NCBI GenBank assembly: GCA_037444575.1 | Contig: JBBIME010000012.1 | Span: forward strand, 62,001-126,000 | DNA from: Bacteriovorax sp037444575 | GTDB taxonomy: Bacteria > Bdellovibrionota > Bacteriovoracia > Bacteriovoracales > Bacteriovoracaceae | DNA length: 64,000 nucleotides | Direction of reading: 5' to 3' | Shown here: positions 1 through 8,110 of the stretch, piece by piece | How positions within the stretch are numbered: the stretch's first letter is position 1 | Layout of the letters: the number at the start of each line of letters is the position of its first letter | Notes under the pieces: model-generated | What the model was told of the DNA's origin: nothing | What the model saw: only the letters and a program-made list of their open reading frames with translations | The model's database searches: none | Made by a program: the position numbers and the translations under genes

Positions 1-469
1 CGTTTAAAAATCTTAAAGCAAAAGCTTCTGAATCTTTCTCATTATATCCCCAAATATGAGAAGCCTCGTGAAGCAAACGCTTCTCTACTTCTAATGAAGC
101 CTTCTCCAATTCGTCATCAGTTTTCCCCATGAAGGCTTCATAATAAGGTTTTAGAATTTTGACAGCGGGAGGATTAACGACATAATCCATTGCGAGTTTT
201 CTTCCACCTCTGTACGCATTTTTCTTAGGGAGTTGTTGAAGATGATCATAATTTAATGTTTCTTGAAGAACTGCTCTCCACACCGGATGATCATGCAATT
301 CTTTAAGATCTGAATCGATAATTTTATGTTCAAGATTACTTGTCGCCATCTCTAAAATTTTAATTGATTGCTTGTAAGCGAAACCACCATTTCCAGCATC
401 ATCTCCACCTCTGGCAAAAACATTTGTCGAAACAAGACTTAACATTATAAGAATATATTTAAACTTCAT
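1..469 (-). CDS. Secreted protein with HExxH metalloprotease-like motif (3' end outside window)
   Basis: Translating back from the ATG at 469 gives a signal peptide (MKFKYILIMLSLVSTNVFA) followed by a Gly/Asp-rich start (RGGDDAGNGG) and about 135 more residues up to the window edge, with no stop codon, so the C-terminus is missing. Near residue 139 it has HEASH, an HExxH zinc-binding pattern, and a Glu follows about ten residues later (DSEAF). I infer a periplasmic or secreted zinc-dependent hydrolase; the family is not recognised. The gene begins 11 bases inside the 3' end of the upstream regulator gene, which suggests co-transcription. Without the rest of the protein, catalytic function is unproven. 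Confidence 0.7.
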   Translation of the reverse strand, partial: MKFKYILIMLSLVSTNVFARGGDDAGNGGFAYKQSIKILEMATSNLEHKIIDSDLKELHDHPVWRAVLQETLNYDHLQQLPKKNAYRGGRKLAMDYVVNPPAVKILKPYYEAFMGKTDDELEKASLEVEKRLLHEASHIWGYNEKDSEAFALRFLN

Positions 470-1274
470 TTGAAATTCCCTCTGAAAAACTTTTCGATGA
501 TTTACTTAATGGAACAAGGTGAATTCCGAGATTGTACACTCTCGTCTTTTCTCCCTCGCCCATGAACTCAGACATGCGCATTCTGAATTTTTTTATTTCT
601 GCTTTTGCTTCCTTTAATTTGTCTTCATTGATGGCCACAGTAATCGAAGTGATATCGCGCTCGTGAATATCGTCATGCTCTAATGAGTGAATCGTTTTCT
701 CGAGAATTTGTTTCTGAAAATGTCTAATACCGGCCGAAGCAATATCTGTGGTGGTTGAAAGATGAGTAGATGTTCTATAAAGTCTTCCGTTTTCATCTCT
801 GTCTAAAATTTCAAGACGAAGTAATCTTTCTATCGCAAGTATTACTTCAAGCTCGCTGATTGAGAGCATCTTTGCCATCCACTTATGATCTTCGCGAAAA
901 TTTTCTATAAAAAGGAGTTGAGTAATACCGTAGTGGTACCATTCCTTCATGGCATTGAAGCAATCAATGCTTAATTCTTTTTCTTTTCTCATTTCATCTT
1001 TTTGTTCACTTGAATTGTGAGTTAGATAAAAAGAATAAAGTAGCTCTCTTTCTTCCGGGCCCAAGACTAAAGCATCCGCTATTCTCACTGCTAAATTAAA
1101 AGTGAGTTTTCTTTTTCCAGATAGGACTCTCGATAAAACTGCTGGACTTACGTCCACCATTCTCGCGAAAGCTCGCATTGAAAAAAGAGGATTCTTCTTG
1201 GTCTTTTCTTCCAGAAGATTGGCAAGCCAAGTTTGTGATGATGACTCAATTGTATTTATAGTATTTGTTTCCAT
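459..1274 (-). CDS. TIGR02147-family transcriptional regulator (DUF4423)
   Basis: The protein has 271 aa if started at ATG 1274. The N-terminal half carries a Cro-like helix-turn-helix (residues about 30-70: FARMVDVSPAVLSRVLSGK), followed by the alpha-helical DUF4423 region and the ending IHLVPLSK typical of TIGR02147 proteins, a family expanded in Bdellovibrionota and Fibrobacteres. A longer reading from GTG 1334 is open, but its start falls inside a palindrome that looks like an operator. ATG 1274 instead sits 6 nt after a GATAAT box and has no Shine-Dalgarno, as in leaderless genes. It is divergent from the carbonic anhydrase gene and probably regulates it or itself. The effector is unknown. 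Confidence 0.8.
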   Translation of the reverse strand: METNTINTIESSSQTWLANLLEEKTKKNPLFSMRAFARMVDVSPAVLSRVLSGKRKLTFNLAVRIADALVLGPEERELLYSFYLTHNSSEQKDEMRKEKELSIDCFNAMKEWYHYGITQLLFIENFREDHKWMAKMLSISELEVILAIERLLRLEILDRDENGRLYRTSTHLSTTTDIASAGIRHFQKQILEKTIHSLEHDDIHERDITSITVAINEDKLKEAKAEIKKFRMRMSEFMGEGEKTRVYNLGIHLVPLSKSSKSFSEGISNEV

Positions 1275-1325
1275 ATAATCATTATCGTTGGTTTTAAAAA
1301 ATATAAAAGCCTTTTGACAACAAAG

Positions 1326-1343
1326 TGTTACCACATGGAAACA
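1326..1343. promoter_or_regulatory. Candidate operator palindrome 1
   Basis: TGTTACC-ACAT-GGAAACA is a near-perfect dyad with 7-bp arms and one mismatch. A second copy with the same arms and the same 4-bp spacer lies 70 bp away in the same divergent intergenic region. It lies just upstream of the regulator start at 1274, which is compatible with autoregulation. Binding by the TIGR02147 protein is inference. Confidence 0.55.
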
Positions 1344-1395
1344 TCCGATCAGAACAATCAGGATACGAAAAAACTAAAAGAGTTGGGTTACGATG

Positions 1396-1413
1396 TGTTG
1401 CCTTCAGGAAACA
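1396..1413. promoter_or_regulatory. Candidate operator palindrome 2
   Basis: TGTTGCC-TTCA-GGAAACA has the same arms and spacer length as the site at 1326-1343, centred 70 bp from it and about 107 bp upstream of the carbonic anhydrase start. An isolated GGAAACA half-site follows at 1431-1437. Confidence 0.55.
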
Positions 1414-1510
1414 TTTGAGTGAATGAGTCTGGAAACACACAAAATGACCCCAGTAGACCAGAATTTAGAATCACTTAAAATAATTTTATTACCAACAACT
1501 TAGGATGAGT

Positions 1511-2203
1511 ATGAAATTATCAGCTGCTTCTGTCTTTCTTTTTGCGTCCCTACTTCTTTCAAATCCTGGACTCAGTAAAGAAGGCCATGGTGAACACAAA
1601 CGCGAATCAGGCCCTGTTAGTGCAGACAATGCTCTCACTCTTTTAAAAAAGGGTAATGCTAGATACATAGAGGCCCATACTCGAAAAGATGGTGCTGGAA
1701 AAAAAGAACGAGAAAAATTAATTACAGGTCAGAAACCTTACGCTGTAGTTCTCTCTTGTAGTGACTCGCGCGTTCCTCCTGAAATTATTTTTGATCAAAA
1801 ATTAGGAGAAATATTTGTCGTAAGAACGGCCGGACAGTCACTCGACTCTTCTGCCATTGCAAGTATCGAATACGCCATCTCACATCTTGGAAGTAATCTC
1901 ATCATTGTCATGGGACATGAATCTTGTGGAGCTGTAAAAGCAGCGCTAGACACCTTAAAAGGTGGAGACGCTGGAAGTCTGGCGCTTAATAAATTAGTTG
2001 CCGATCTACACCCTCGCCTTAAAAGATTCACAGAACTTTCTCGTACTGATGGAGTCATTGTTGAAAGCTGGGTTAATGTTGAAGGAGCAGCAAAGGATTT
2101 AGTCGAACGATCGGAGCTTGTGAGAAAATTAGTGGAATCTGGCGAAGTTAAAATTCAACACGCTTTATATCATCTAGGTTCTGGATCAGTTGAATGGAGA
2201 TAA
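1511..2203 (+). CDS. Periplasmic beta-class carbonic anhydrase
   Basis: This enzyme catalyses reversible hydration of CO2 to bicarbonate using zinc. The sequence CSDSRVPPE supplies the zinc Cys83 and the Asp85-Arg87 dyad, and GHESCGA supplies His136 and Cys139 (numbered from ATG 1511), all four hallmark positions of the beta class. An N-terminal signal peptide (MKLSAASVFLFASLLLSNPG) followed by a His/Glu-rich stretch places it in the periplasm, as in other exported beta-CAs. An in-frame ATG at 1505 is abutted directly by AGG; ATG 1511 has that AGGA at normal spacing and is preferred. It is divergent from the TIGR02147 regulator. Confidence 0.93.
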   Translation: MKLSAASVFLFASLLLSNPGLSKEGHGEHKRESGPVSADNALTLLKKGNARYIEAHTRKDGAGKKEREKLITGQKPYAVVLSCSDSRVPPEIIFDQKLGEIFVVRTAGQSLDSSAIASIEYAISHLGSNLIIVMGHESCGAVKAALDTLKGGDAGSLALNKLVADLHPRLKRFTELSRTDGVIVESWVNVEGAAKDLVERSELVRKLVESGEVKIQHALYHLGSGSVEWR

Positions 2204-2232
2204 AAAAGCCCGCATTGATACGGGCCTTTTTT
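2202..2232. terminator. Bidirectional intrinsic terminator
   Basis: The stem GCCCG / CGGGC encloses an 8-nt loop and is flanked by A6 and T6 tracts, so it can work on both strands. It sits between the convergent carbonic anhydrase and S46 peptidase genes. Confidence 0.85.
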
Positions 2233-2243
2233 AGAATCCAAAC

Positions 2244-4322
2244 TTAATGTCCAAGTAACTCTTTTGCAAGATTTGGCATATTATAAATTTTTTGAATTGA
2301 AGTAATAATACCTTTTGCGTGAACTCCAACTGTTCGTCCTTGTTCATTACCGCTAAAGGCAAACTCTCCTACCAGTGATTGAATATTTCCATCAAAGACA
2401 AGGCCTACTAAATTTCCATTGCGATCTATTATTGGACTGCCTGAATTACCTCCAATGATGTCGTTTGTAGTAACAAAGTTCAGAGGAGTGGACAGGTTAA
2501 ACTTATTGCGGGCCTTCGAAATTTTAAGAGGCATCTCAAAAGGAGTTTTGCCATCAAAGCTTTCAGATCGTTCAAAGTACCCCATAAAAGTTGTCTTATA
2601 AGGAACATGAGTAGTCCCCTGATCATATCCTGCTACTTTTCCATAGCTAAATCTTAAAGTTCCTGTTGCGTCTGGATAAATATTTTTCCCTTCCAATGCA
2701 AAACGAGCCTTAGCAATTTTTCTACCTTCGAGTGCATTCACGCTTTGAATTTTATCATCATACCACTTACGTCTTTCGCGCAATTCACTATCAAACTTGC
2801 TAAACCAAACGATAAGTGGATCGTTTGCACTATCGACTGAAGGTTTCCCTCCATCAATAAGCTTTCTTCGAAATGTTGGATCAGAAAGTTTTGTTCCACT
2901 TAGCAATGAATGAGCGAGGGCCTCTGGCGTTTTTCCATCCAAGATTTTTTTAACAAAGGAATCGTCTGGACCTAAATTTTTCAGTGCCCAATGTAAATCA
3001 GTTGCAAATAACACTTCTTCCATGTCTGTATAAATTGGAGCTGGAGAGAAAAGAAATAATTTTAGTGAATCAAGCGATGAATCACGGAATTCCTCCAAGC
3101 GATCACTATTTGGTTTTGCTACCTCTGTACTGTAGCGATAGATCAGCCCGGCCAAACTGACTAATGTGGAACTAGATGGTAAATTGCGATAGAAGAAATC
3201 TTGCGCTCGAGCTCTGTAGAGCTCTTGTGATTTTTCAATATTCTTCCAAGATGTTCCAGTAAGTTTAGAGAGCTCACCATTTTTTGATACTTTTGCTTGT
3301 AAGTCTTTCTCTTGTATTTCAAGACGACTCATAAGCTTATTGTCATTGAGGCCATCATAATAACCAGTCATCGCCTTTATGCTATTTTCAACTCCGAAGA
3401 TAAAACTTTTTGCTCGACGAGTCTCTTCTTCTCCCTTCGATGAATATTTGAGTAGGGCATCGCGACGAGTTTTCAATTGTTGTAACCCTAGAGGAAGTGA
3501 AAGATCACGTTTTGTTTGTAGTTGAGACAACGTAAGATTTCGAGAAGTACTTCCAGGGTGACCAGTTACAAAAACAAGATCTCCTTCTTTTAAATTATCA
3601 GTATTCCACTTCAAGTAATGTTTGGGGTGAACTGGTTTGTTGTTTTCATAAGCGCGAAGAAAGGCAAAATCGAGATTGTATCGAGGGTAAGTAAAATTAT
3701 CTGGATCTCCTCCAAAAAAAGCTGCCTGATGTTCAGGGGCCATTACGAGTCGGATGTCAGTATATTTTTTATATCGATATAACCAATATTCTCCACCACG
3801 ATACAATTCTACAACATCGGAGCGATGGCCTGTTTTATCAGTTGATTCTTTTTCAATTTTTGCAATCTCTGCCTTGCGTGCTTTATTTTTTTCATCATTA
3901 GTAGAATTAGGAGGTAATTTATCAATTGCTTTTTGAATTTGGTCAGTCACTTCCACCATTGAGATTAAATCGTTAACTTCAAGATCTGGACACTTAATTT
4001 CTTCAGCAATAGTGTGAGCATAGAAACCATCTTTGATAAAATCTTTCTTTGCCGTAGAAACCTTCTGCAATTGTCCGCGGGCAACGTGATGGTTCGTCAA
4101 AATTAGACCATTTGACGAAACGAAAGAACCTGAGGCTCCCCCAACTCGAAGAGAGGCCATTTGAACATGCTCAATCCACTCAGCAGAAGGTTTGAATCCA
4201 TAATGTTCTTCAAGTTTCTTCATCGGAGGATTATCAAAAGTCCACATGCCCTCATCGGCAAAGGATGGAGATACGACAGACAAAGAAGTTGCAAAAAATA
4301 ACCAGCGGAAAAAATTATTCAT
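2244..4322 (-). CDS. S46 family dipeptidyl-peptidase (DPP7/DPP11-like)
   Basis: This is a chymotrypsin-fold serine exopeptidase of family S46, which removes N-terminal dipeptides in the periplasm or at the outer surface. The signal peptide ends at about residue 22 (SPSFA). The catalytic residues are seen as His79 in TNHHV, Asp218 in NLDFAFLRAY and Ser627 in GGNSGSP, with the expected roughly 140-residue helical insertion between. The residue 18 after the Ser (G645 in FDGN) corresponds to the position that is Arg in acidic-specific DPP11 and Gly in DPP7, so a hydrophobic P1 preference is predicted. At 692 aa it is close to the usual length (about 700-720). It is monocistronic and likely serves peptide feeding. 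Confidence 0.92.
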   Translation of the reverse strand: MNNFFRWLFFATSLSVVSPSFADEGMWTFDNPPMKKLEEHYGFKPSAEWIEHVQMASLRVGGASGSFVSSNGLILTNHHVARGQLQKVSTAKKDFIKDGFYAHTIAEEIKCPDLEVNDLISMVEVTDQIQKAIDKLPPNSTNDEKNKARKAEIAKIEKESTDKTGHRSDVVELYRGGEYWLYRYKKYTDIRLVMAPEHQAAFFGGDPDNFTYPRYNLDFAFLRAYENNKPVHPKHYLKWNTDNLKEGDLVFVTGHPGSTSRNLTLSQLQTKRDLSLPLGLQQLKTRRDALLKYSSKGEEETRRAKSFIFGVENSIKAMTGYYDGLNDNKLMSRLEIQEKDLQAKVSKNGELSKLTGTSWKNIEKSQELYRARAQDFFYRNLPSSSTLVSLAGLIYRYSTEVAKPNSDRLEEFRDSSLDSLKLFLFSPAPIYTDMEEVLFATDLHWALKNLGPDDSFVKKILDGKTPEALAHSLLSGTKLSDPTFRRKLIDGGKPSVDSANDPLIVWFSKFDSELRERRKWYDDKIQSVNALEGRKIAKARFALEGKNIYPDATGTLRFSYGKVAGYDQGTTHVPYKTTFMGYFERSESFDGKTPFEMPLKISKARNKFNLSTPLNFVTTNDIIGGNSGSPIIDRNGNLVGLVFDGNIQSLVGEFAFSGNEQGRTVGVHAKGIITSIQKIYNMPNLAKELLGH

Positions 4323-4463
4323 TTTCGTTTCCCATAAGCATTGTTGATGTATTCATTTTTGCACTTGCGAAACCAAAAGTGTAGTGGCACCTACTCATAG
4401 TTTTTATGGATTATTCAATAAATTGGCTTTGATCTATAACTCAAACAATTTTTAGGAGGATCC

Positions 4464-5009
4464 ATGAAAACATTTTTATTCGTGAGCTCATTTCTTATTA
4501 CGTCTCTAGCTATGGCGGCACCAAGTATAAATATCCCAAAATTAAAGGCCATCGTTATCCAAAAATTTATTAAAGAGGCAAACAATCCAAAATCAGAATT
4601 AGCTAAGCGAATTAACCAGATCAATACTGAGAACACCGATGGTAGAAATCCTGACGGGAGCATAACGTTTCCAGTGAAACAAGAACATCTGCAAGTCGTT
4701 TTGCTCTCAACCGAGGACATGACAAACCCATGGCACTATGGCCATAAATCTGAAGATGGAAAAACATGTACAGCAGACGGAGACTCAGCATCATTTCTCC
4801 TACTACTTTCAAGTTATATGAAAGTTCATATGGCGCAGGAGTTTGCTGCCTTTCCTTTTACTCTATCGGTCTCTGAAAAATTAAGTGCGAAGAGATTAGA
4901 TGGTAACAAGATCGAATACTGCCAAGATGTTTACGACAACGAAAAGGAGTATGCGTTAGCTCCTGTTGAATACGCTCTCACTGAAATTAAAGAAATTGAA
5001 ATCAAATAA
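4464..5009 (+). CDS. Secreted protein of unknown function
   Basis: The 181-aa product begins with a clear signal peptide (MKTFLFVSSFLITSLAMAAP), so the mature protein should be periplasmic or secreted. An excellent ribosome-binding site, AGGAGG, lies just before the ATG. The rest is mixed helix and strand with no family I recognise. Two Cys residues about 48 apart (TCTADG and EYCQDVY) could form a disulfide. It stands alone between the divergent S46 peptidase and convergent rpsA. Confidence 0.75.
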   Translation: MKTFLFVSSFLITSLAMAAPSINIPKLKAIVIQKFIKEANNPKSELAKRINQINTENTDGRNPDGSITFPVKQEHLQVVLLSTEDMTNPWHYGHKSEDGKTCTADGDSASFLLLLSSYMKVHMAQEFAAFPFTLSVSEKLSAKRLDGNKIEYCQDVYDNEKEYALAPVEYALTEIKEIEIK

Positions 5010-5016
5010 TACTGGC

Positions 5017-5045
5017 AAAAAAAAGGCCCGCGAATCTCGCGGGCC
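5017..5045 (-). terminator. Intrinsic terminator of rpsA
   Basis: A perfect 9-bp stem, GGCCCGCGA / TCGCGGGCC, has a 3-nt loop and is followed on the minus strand by T8. It is oriented to stop rpsA transcription. On the plus strand no T-run follows, so it would stop the 4464 gene poorly. Confidence 0.9.
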
Positions 5046-5087
5046 AGTTCATACTCAAAGTTGGGTTAAAACCTTTTTGTATAAAAA

Positions 5088-6803
5088 TTAGAAATCTTTT
5101 TTGAACTTATCAGCAAGAGTTGCAGTCTTAACTTTTTCAGTCGACTTGTACTCTCCACCGTGAGCAGCAGCTTTCATTGATAGAGCGATTTTCTTCGCTT
5201 CTTTATCAACAGAGATAACCATAGCTTTTGGCTTGTCACCTTTTTTGATAACGTCAGAAGGTTTTTCAACTCTTTCTTCAGAAAGTTCAGAAATATGGAT
5301 TAGACCTTCGATACCAGTTTCTAGTTCTACGAAAGCTCCGAAGTCTGTTACGCGAACAACTTCTGCTTCAACAACTGTTCCAACTGGGAATCTTGTTTCA
5401 ATTTTTTTCCATGGATCTTCTTCTAGTTGTTTAATACCTAGAGAGAATTTTTGGTTTTCTTTATCAACAGCTAGAACCATTGCTTCAACTGTTTGTCCTT
5501 CTTTGAACTCTTCAGCTAAATTGATGTTCTTTCTTGTCCAAGAAATATCAGAAACGTGGATTAAAGCGTCCATATCTTCGCCAACTTCAACGAATACACC
5601 GAAGTCTACGATTGATTTAACTTTTCCTTTAACCTTGTCACCAACTTTGTACTTAGCAACTAGAGCATCCCATGGGTTAGGAGTTAATTGTTTAAGACCA
5701 AGAGAGATTCTCTTGTTTTCAACATCAACGTCTAGAACTTGAGCTTCAATTCTCTCGCCTGGGTTGAAGTGTTTAGTTGGGTTTTTAATTTTGTTTGTCC
5801 AAGACATTTCAGAAACGTGGATTAATCCTTCGATTCCGTCGTCTAGTTCAATGAATACACCGTAATCTTTTACAGATACGATTTCTCCAGAAACTTTAGT
5901 TCCTGGGATGTATTTTGACTTAGCTTCTTCCCAAGGGTTAGCTTGAACTTGTTTTAGACCAAGAGATACTCTTTCTTTATCTGTGTCGAATTTAAGAATT
6001 TTAACTTCGATTTCGTCACCGATGTTTAGGATGTTGCTTGGGTGTTTAACTCTTCCCCATGACATATCTGTAATGTGAAGAAGACCGTCGATACCACCAA
6101 GGTCAATGAATGCACCGTAGTCAGTAATGTTTTTAACGATCCCTTTAACAACCATTCCTTCTTCGATTTGAGAAAGGATTTCTCCGCGCATTTTTCCTCT
6201 TTCTTCAGCAAGGATTGCTCTTCTAGAAAGAACGATGTTTCCGCGTTTTTTATTGAACTTGATAACTTTGAATTCCATTGATTTCCCAATGTACTTATCA
6301 AGGTATCTTGTTGGACGGATGTCAATTTGTGATCCTGGAAGGAACGCTTTAACACCGATATCAACTGATAGACCGCCTTTAACTTTAGCGATAACTGTAC
6401 CAGTAAGTGGTTCACCAGATTCACAAGCAAGAGAGATTCTATCCCATGCTTTAAGAATTTCAGCCTTATCTTTCGATAGGATTAGGTTCCCCATGTTTGA
6501 TTCTAGTTTTTCCAAGTAAACTTCGATTACGTCACCTGATTTAATTTTCAGTGATCCATCGTAGTTTTGGAATTCTTTTACTGATACAAGACCTTCTTGC
6601 TTGTACCCGATGTCGACTGTTACATAATCTTGACCGATGTTGATGATTGTTCCTTTGAACACTTCACCTTCTTCAAAATTTTTAGAAACAGACGTGTTGA
6701 GAAGTTCACTAAAATCAGTTTTCTGAACTGTTTCTACGTCTTCACCAATGACGACGTCGTAACCTTTCATCCAATTTTGTTTTAGTTCTTGTTTTTGAGC
6801 CAT
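5088..6803 (-). CDS. rpsA: 30S ribosomal protein S1
   Basis: S1 brings structured mRNAs to the 30S subunit. The 571-aa protein shows six S1/OB repeats (first near residue 45, last ending near 535). The conserved pattern G-x-V-x-x-(I/V)-x-x-(F/Y)-G-x-F-V followed by GLIHISEM/DMSW is clearest in repeats 3-6 (for example NITDYGAFIDLGGIDGLLHI). The first two repeats are more diverged, as usual for the ribosome-binding half. The ATG is preceded by GAGG at good spacing. The gene is monocistronic with its own terminator at 5017-5045. A leader hairpin at 6828-6842 may take part in the autogenous control known for S1. Confidence 0.98.
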   Translation of the reverse strand: MAQKQELKQNWMKGYDVVIGEDVETVQKTDFSELLNTSVSKNFEEGEVFKGTIINIGQDYVTVDIGYKQEGLVSVKEFQNYDGSLKIKSGDVIEVYLEKLESNMGNLILSKDKAEILKAWDRISLACESGEPLTGTVIAKVKGGLSVDIGVKAFLPGSQIDIRPTRYLDKYIGKSMEFKVIKFNKKRGNIVLSRRAILAEERGKMRGEILSQIEEGMVVKGIVKNITDYGAFIDLGGIDGLLHITDMSWGRVKHPSNILNIGDEIEVKILKFDTDKERVSLGLKQVQANPWEEAKSKYIPGTKVSGEIVSVKDYGVFIELDDGIEGLIHVSEMSWTNKIKNPTKHFNPGERIEAQVLDVDVENKRISLGLKQLTPNPWDALVAKYKVGDKVKGKVKSIVDFGVFVEVGEDMDALIHVSDISWTRKNINLAEEFKEGQTVEAMVLAVDKENQKFSLGIKQLEEDPWKKIETRFPVGTVVEAEVVRVTDFGAFVELETGIEGLIHISELSEERVEKPSDVIKKGDKPKAMVISVDKEAKKIALSMKAAAHGGEYKSTEKVKTATLADKFKKDF

Positions 6804-6827
6804 AAATACCTCGAGAGAATTTTTTTA

Positions 6828-6842
6828 CCAACCAAAGGTTGG
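6828..6842 (-). promoter_or_regulatory. Hairpin in rpsA leader
   Basis: CCAACC-AAA-GGTTGG is a perfect 6-bp stem with a 3-nt loop, about 25 nt upstream of the rpsA start codon and ahead of its GAGG ribosome-binding site. On the mRNA strand it is followed by A-rich sequence, so it is not a terminator. A role in S1 autoregulation is inference. Confidence 0.4.
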
Positions 6843-6935
6843 CCCCAGCGTAACTTTAAAAAAGTGTAAACCAGATTTGAGTTTGCAATATACTAATATT
6901 GGGGAGCGTTGTCCACTGAACTATTGAGAAAAAGG

Positions 6936-8102
6936 CTATTTTTTACGGAATAGACGGGCCCTTCTCTGAACTGCCTTGCTGTAGAGGGACAAGAGTTGGG
7001 TTTTATAGGTTTTATAGGAGTGCTCTCTCTCGATAAAATACTTATAGAGCTTGGTTTTCTCTCTAAAAATGGCATTTCCCAGGATGACTTTTTCCCATTT
7101 ATCCTTAAGCTCTCTTGCGTCAAAAAGCTTATAGGTCTCGCCAACGCCTTCGTACTCTTCGATTAAATCCTTTGTACAGAAGTTGCGGGCAAAAATTGCA
7201 GGAACTTCATTCATCAGGGCAGAAATGGCAAAGTCCTCAACCAGCTCAGCTGGGGCATTGCTAATCCAGACTCCCAAATTAGTGATGACCCCGACTATAT
7301 CCTTAGTCGTTACAAATAAAATATCATCTTGAAGCTCTTGTTCCTGAATGAGTCTCATCAGATCCGGCAAAATGCTAATCGTTTGAAACTCCACTGCTGA
7401 TATCAACACAAGTTTACTCTTTTGTCCCCCTGGCATTTTTTCATTGATAACTTTCAGAGCAAAAAGTAGAGGCGAGAGCAAAGAGATATCAGAAATTTCT
7501 GGAGAGACATATGTTCCGGCCAAAAAATAATTTTTGTACAAATCAAAATTTATCGCGATGGCCTCTGGGTCAGCAGCCCCTTCCATTTTTATTCCCATTC
7601 CAAAATATTCAATTTTCTTAAGGGGCAATCCCAAATTTCCAATAGCATCTTGAGTGAGATTTTTATTAACGAGAATAAGAGAATCTATTCGAGAGATAAG
7701 GGGGCGATACCAAAATCGCTGCAGAGGTTTATCAATCACGTGATCCATCGTCACCACTAATGTTGTTAAATTTTCTCTTTTAAGTTGAACACTCAAAGAA
7801 AAGAGAAGATTAAAATCATAGCAATGGAAAATATCAATCTTTGCGCGTTTGTTGATTTGTGAAATAGGAAAATGTTTGTGAAAAGTTGTTAAACGACTTA
7901 GAAAATGAGGCTTAAATGGAACAACTTCCATTTCATGCTCTTTAGCTAATTTTGCCAGGAATGAATCTTCATAAGTGCAAAGGTAAATGTTATACCCATG
8001 CTTTTTTGCAAGAACCATGTCTCGAAAAGCAAAACGCTCTTTAGTACTCCAATCTCTGGTTGGAAGAAGATAGAGAATGTTTCGAGAGTACTTATTGACC
8101 AA
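6936..8102 (-). CDS. Putative glycosyltransferase (GT-B fold)
   Basis: This 388-aa soluble protein opens with NILYLLPTRDW and a Rossmann-like N-terminal half (DIFHCYDFNLLFSL, SLILVNKNL), and has a C-terminal half with an ENLG/EDFAISALMNEVPAI pattern. The layout is that of two-lobed GT4-like glycosyltransferases. Donor and acceptor are unknown. It starts with TTG, supported by an AGG seven bases upstream and by tight spacing (8 bp) to the DUF3108 gene before it. As the last gene of the lpx operon it may add sugars to lipid A/core or another envelope glycan. The family assignment is moderate because no diagnostic EX7E motif is obvious. Confidence 0.6.
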   Translation of the reverse strand: MVNKYSRNILYLLPTRDWSTKERFAFRDMVLAKKHGYNIYLCTYEDSFLAKLAKEHEMEVVPFKPHFLSRLTTFHKHFPISQINKRAKIDIFHCYDFNLLFSLSVQLKRENLTTLVVTMDHVIDKPLQRFWYRPLISRIDSLILVNKNLTQDAIGNLGLPLKKIEYFGMGIKMEGAADPEAIAINFDLYKNYFLAGTYVSPEISDISLLSPLLFALKVINEKMPGGQKSKLVLISAVEFQTISILPDLMRLIQEQELQDDILFVTTKDIVGVITNLGVWISNAPAELVEDFAISALMNEVPAIFARNFCTKDLIEEYEGVGETYKLFDARELKDKWEKVILGNAIFREKTKLYKYFIEREHSYKTYKTQLLSLYSKAVQRRARLFRKK

Positions 8103-8110
8103 TGTTCAAC

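Noticed and set aside
1275..1334. Longer regulator reading from GTG 1334
   Set aside because: It would place the start inside the palindrome at 1326-1343, and ATG 1274 has a -10 box 6 nt upstream.
6026..6430. Second reading frame within rpsA
   Set aside because: Out-of-frame shadow of the S1 repeats, with no ribosome-binding site and no recognisable protein.
6854..6935. Promoter of rpsA
   Set aside because: TTGCAA and TACACT are present but only 14 bp apart, and other pairings are no better, so I did not call it.
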